Shown: in pieces, positions 60,490 to 64,000 of the stretch
How positions within the stretch are numbered: the first letter of the stretch is position 1
Layout of the letters: every line of letters starts with the position of its first letter
Source: Mariannaea sp. PMI_226
Taxonomy: Eukaryota; Ascomycota; Sordariomycetes; Hypocreales; Nectriaceae
Assembly (NCBI GenBank): GCA_024336345.1
Contig: JANFOG010000001.1
Span: 3,968,001-4,032,000, forward strand
Length of the DNA: 64,000 nt
Direction of reading: 5' to 3'
Position numbers and translations under genes: made by a program
The notes under the pieces: model-generated
Told to the model about the DNA's origin: nothing
What the model saw: only the letters and a program-made list of their open reading frames with translations
Database searches by the model: none

Positions 60490-62269
60490 ATGTCAAGACG
60501 AGCTCCGAACCCCGCCGCTGAGCGGGCAGCGCAAAACCAAGCTACCATCAAGAGCCTCTTGAAGCTGGAATCCAATAAAGTCTGCGCCGATTGTAAGAAG
60601 AACAAACGTATGTGTCCTAAACTGGTGCTGCACTTATCCTACTCCCCGGGCTAACCTGCGAATCTTTTCAGACCCGCGATGGGCCAGCTGGAACCTGGGT
60701 GTCTTCATCTGCATTCGCTGTTCAGGCATTCACCGTGGCATGGGCACACATATTAGCCGAGTCAAGTCGGTCGATCTCGATTCATGGACTGATGAACAGT
60801 TACGAAGTATCCTTAGCTGGGGCAATGCCCGCGCCAACAAGTACTGGGAAGCTAAACTGGCGCCTGGCCACTCTCCTTCCGAAGCCAAGATCGAGAACTT
60901 TATCCGCACAAAGTACGAACTTAAGCGATGGGTTATGGACGGCCCTATTCCTGATCCTGCTACTCTCGATGTTGAAGGCGACGATGATGTGCCCCTGAGC
61001 CTGGTCAAAGAGAAGCAGGTAATAGAGCGCAAGGAGTCGATCCGCAAAGCGTCGATGGGTCGTTCAAACACTGCGAAAACCATCCCACCTCCCCAAGGCG
61101 ATCTCATCGGCGGAGACCCCATCCCCGTTCGATCAAGCAGCGCCACCCCTCCCGTCGCGAAGGTTGCACCTAAATCCGATCCTGCGCCGCCTCGAGCTAC
61201 GAGCACGAAAGACTCCTTACTGGGACTCGACTTCTTCGGCGAGCCTGCGGCCCCTCCTCGACCTGCGAGCACTACAGGCACCAATACATCGACCAGCCAG
61301 TCACGACCTGATCTGAAGCAGTCAATTCTATCTCTTTATGCTACTGCACCACGACCTCAGGCTCAGTCCCACCTACCCCCCACAAATGCTTTTGGAGGCA
61401 TGTCGGCGCCGTTCGGCCATCAGCCCGGCCATCAGCCCGGCCACCAGCCTCAGGGATCTGTGGGAGGCTTCAATGACGCTTTTAGCAGTCTTAGTATCAC
61501 TTCCAACGCCGCTCCTCCCAAGCCCGCTGCCCCAGATCCATTTGCTAGCCTTGGCAGTGGCCGAATGACTTCAAGTAGCAGTGCATTCGGTGGACTTGGA
61601 TCAGGCAGCTTCTTTGATTCTAAACCCGCCCAGCCCGCAGCCACTCCTCAACAACAGCAACCCTCCAACAATTTTATGGGAAGTGATTTCGGAGGGTTCT
61701 CATCCCCTGCTCCCGCTGCTGCTCCAGCACCACCGAAGCCTGTGCAGGCTTCCTCTGCAATGGGCGATCTCTTCGATCTCTCTTCCCCTGTAACTCAGAC
61801 CTCACATACCCAGCCACCCAACCAGACTATTTCACCGAACACTAACACCGTGTTTAACCTTTCATCACCCAAGCCAGCACCGGCAGCAACCGCGCCCGCG
61901 CCCGCAGCCAGCTCCCTCGGTGGCTTTTCAGGCAGCGATGTATGGGGTGGTAATGAATGGTCCACCTCTGCCGCCCCTGTAGCTGCCCCCGCTGCCGCCC
62001 CAGCTCCAGCTGCCGCCCAAAAGAGTCCTATGGCGGCCAACCATTCGACGAACGATTTTGGCTGGGGAAACGCAAGTAACTCTTTCGCCAACACTCCTAT
62101 CGTCCCTGGAGCTGGCGGTGGATTCAACCCACAGCCCAAAGTGGCAGCGGATGAAGAGTTCGGTGGATGGACGAGCAGCACCGCCCCTTCAACTGCTGGA
62201 AACCGTACCAACAAGTCTGGAGGCTTTGGCGGAGATGATGACCTGTTTTCCAACGTTTGGGGAAATTAA
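60490..62269 (+). CDS. ADP-ribosylation factor GTPase-activating protein (Age2/SMAP-like ArfGAP)
   Basis: Exons 60490-60607 and 60672-62269 (64-nt intron) give 571 residues. ArfGAPs stimulate GTP hydrolysis by Arf to drive vesicle coat release. The zinc finger is complete across the splice site: [27 protein letters not shown], followed by the [18 protein letters not shown] motif with its arginine finger. The catalytic domain ends near residue 140. The remaining ~430 residues are disordered, rich in Ala, Pro, Ser, Gly and Asn, with FG- and GW-like motifs (SGFGGDDD, FGWGN) and an end NVWGN; such tails bind clathrin and adaptors in related proteins. A tandem [12 protein letters not shown] is encoded near 61420-61450. 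Confidence 0.95.
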
Positions 62270-62929
62270 AGTCCAACGTACATGAAATTGATCATAATGG
62301 ACGTAACAAGAATAGGAAGGGACGACTGTTTTTGACATGTCGTTTGTGCACAAGTTGGGGGCATTTTGCATGACAGGAGTTCATGTAGATCGTACCAAAA
62401 CGGGGAGTTGAAATATTGCATGTTTTTGAAATGAATCGTCGTTCAAATAACTAAACAATGATGACAAGTTTCACATCCGAGGCTACTTGTGACTGTAGAG
62501 GCATTGGGTGATATATATGAATACGACCTATGTATGTTTGTAGAGCTTTACAACTAACGCCTAGCACCAAATATTGAAAACCGCTGAAAAACATACTCCA
62601 ATAACATAACCCATAAGTGCCATCCTCTGGACGCTGGCTTCTTCTGCTCGGTCCTGTCTAATCCGTCGGCATCTTTATCATTGCCCATTGTGATTCGACC
62701 TCTCTCCCCATTCTGAGACGCCTATGGCGAGTGCTCTCGTCTAATGAGGCCATGACGTGCCCTTGAGCGCGTGCCTCTTCCAACTCCATGCCCCCCCCCC
62801 CCCCCCCCCCCCAAAAAAAAATCAAAAGTTTGGAGGCTTGTAGCTATCCGATCTTGAAGGCTTCCGAAGATGGAATCTTTTATTTCCACATCCTGAGTCG
62901 TTATGCCGTAAAGACTGACATGCATATCT
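62270..62929. other. Convergent intergenic region with poly-C tract
   Basis: Lies between the 3' ends of the ArfGAP and SNARE genes. A run of 22 C followed by 9 A occupies 62791-62821. No gene is supported. Confidence 0.6.
62791..62821 (+). repeat. Homopolymer tract C(22)A(9)
   Basis: An uninterrupted run of 22 cytosines runs directly into nine adenines. Such runs are slippage-prone, and the exact length may be a sequencing artefact. Confidence 0.9.
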
Positions 62930-63287
62930 TTATAGGATCAACTTCACGGCGTAATAGAGAACCAAAAATATGCCGATGATGATGCCTGAGAGTTTGAGAA
63001 TGGCGACGCGGTTGCCGGAGGCGGCCATGCGAGTTAGGCGGCTGGTGGAACCTTTCAAGTTGCTACTCATGGAGGCAAATGTATCCGTCTAGGCAAACGT
63101 ATTAGTTGATATGTATGCGAGGAAGTCAAGCGCTGACAAGGGCACAACGTACGGTGTTGTCAATAACGTCTTGGGCCCTGGCGTTGTCATAAATGTCAAT
63201 AGTGACACCGCGGAGGGCGGAGACCTTGGCGGAAAGCTCATCAAGACGAGCGTTGTTTTGACGTTCGCGCTCGTAGGCTTCGGACAT
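62930..63287 (-). CDS. Bet1/Sft1-family Qc-type SNARE protein
   Basis: Exons 63287-63153 and 63088-62930, joined in phase 0 across a 64-nt intron, give 97 residues. Bet1/Sft1 proteins are small tail-anchored SNAREs that drive membrane fusion in ER-Golgi and intra-Golgi transport. The start MSEAYERERQNNARLDEL leads into a heptad-rich SNARE helix (LSAKVSALRGVTIDIYDNA) with Gln-Asp at the expected centre (ARAQDVID), then TDTFASMSSNLKGSTSRL. A single C-terminal hydrophobic helix (LSGIIIGIFLVLYYAVKLIL) is the tail anchor. Bet1 and Sft1 cannot be told apart confidently from sequence alone. The second exon is too short to stand out as an open frame; it was recovered by splicing. Confidence 0.9.
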
Positions 63288-64000
63288 GGCGGATTCTTTT
63301 ATGCGTGGGTGTTGGTGTTCGATGTGGCGGTATTGAAACGATAATTGAGGGGAGCCGAGGTGGAAATGGAGAAGCACGCACGCGGGCGATTAGAACGACG
63401 GAGGAGCAGCAGAGTCGTACAAAAAGGATTGATAGATAGTGTCAAGATGGAGGGGATGCGGAGGAGATGTCGGGATTGTCGCGTTGAGGATATCGTATGC
63501 GCTGGGGGGAGTTGAGATGCGACGTTTAGCAAGTGAAAGGGGCCAGTCCAAACGAAACTCGACACCAACCAGCCACACCCGGCTGCGACACCAGAACCCA
63601 TGACGCTTCATCGAGGTTGGTGGGAACAGGCGCCAGAAGCCAATTAAAAAAAAAAAGAGTACGTACCTTTTTGCCTGATTGTTCAAACAAGTGCCGGCTA
63701 CCTCACCAAGGTAATTACCTACCTAGGTAGGCACCTAACCCGCCTGTCTATGTGTGTGTGGTAGCGCCACAGCAACTCAGATCCAAAAAAGTTTTGATGC
63801 TCAAGTAGAACCGCTTTGTAATAGATTTTCCGCACCATACGAGGAGGAACCGGTATTATTTTGATGTGTAAACAACGAATGTCGTGAAATGAAGCCTAAG
63901 GGCATGGCTCTAATTGGTTGGTCCAAAGACAGCGTGCCAACTACTGTGTATGTATGCCGGCACATCATCACCAGGTACCGAGTGCCCCAGTGGATTTGCG
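63288..64000. other. Promoter of the SNARE gene and window edge
   Basis: No further gene is supported. A 14-bp perfect palindrome CCTACCTAGGTAGG lies at 63718-63731 and contains TACCTAGGTA at 63720-63729. An A-rich run of about 10 bases lies near 63647-63657. The window ends in intergenic sequence. Confidence 0.5.

Overview
The window looks like nuclear chromosomal DNA of a filamentous ascomycete, most likely a Sordariomycete of the Hypocreales type (Fusarium/Trichoderma relatives). Supporting this are short GT-AG introns of mostly 48-180 nt, C/T-rich leaders, long intergenic gaps and a gene set close to fungal homologues such as TVP18, AIM21, SCY1 and a SurE-tubulin tyrosine ligase fusion. 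The genus is an inference from memory of related proteins. I found no rRNA, tRNA, CRISPR array, virus or intact transposon.

Sixteen protein genes are supported, most as spliced models built by joining reading frames at matching splice sites. From left to right: a CDK-site-rich unknown protein (977-2329, +); a Pby1-like SurE/TTL fusion (3259-5796, +); a 6.9 kb gap; a PMC1-type vacuolar Ca2+-ATPase (12725-17027, +); a 4.9 kb repeat-rich gap; a Sir2/Hst1 deacetylase (21962-23859, +); a Scy1 pseudokinase (25828-28884, -) divergent from a mitochondrial branched-chain aminotransferase (29911-31219, +); a complex I ESSS subunit (31711-32240, -); an ArAE_2/FUSC-type membrane protein with seven exons (33206-36860, +); DNA2 nuclease-helicase (37342-42322, -) divergent from an unknown membrane protein with a Trp-rich tail (42811-44079, +); AIM21 (44405-47173, -); a 4.4 kb gap; TVP18 (51603-52346, -) divergent from an ornithine cyclodeaminase family protein (53938-55452, +); a peroxisomal 3-ketoacyl-CoA thiolase (55646-57083, -); MsrB (58788-59469, -) divergent from an ArfGAP (60490-62269, +); and a Bet1/Sft1-type SNARE (62930-63287, -).

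The genes are housekeeping functions with no obvious shared pathway and no sign of a secondary-metabolite cluster. Several act in membrane traffic (SCY1, AIM21, TVP18, ArfGAP, SNARE). Two deal with DNA or chromatin (DNA2, Sir2), and the first gene may also be nuclear. Several act in mitochondria or peroxisomes (aminotransferase, ESSS, thiolase).

The most interesting signals lie outside the coding regions. They are MluI-cell-cycle-box type ACGCGT motifs upstream of DNA2 and, as a tight cluster, upstream of the unknown CDK-site-rich protein; a pair of CCTCGG motifs in the thiolase promoter; a GATA cluster between SCY1 and the aminotransferase; and two short intergenic words, TACCTAGGTA and TACGGAGTA, that recur well above chance. 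Gene-structure oddities include a 16-nt internal exon in TVP18, a 7-nt first coding exon in the thiolase gene, and three nested in-frame starts in MsrB. I did not find a clear new multi-gene system.
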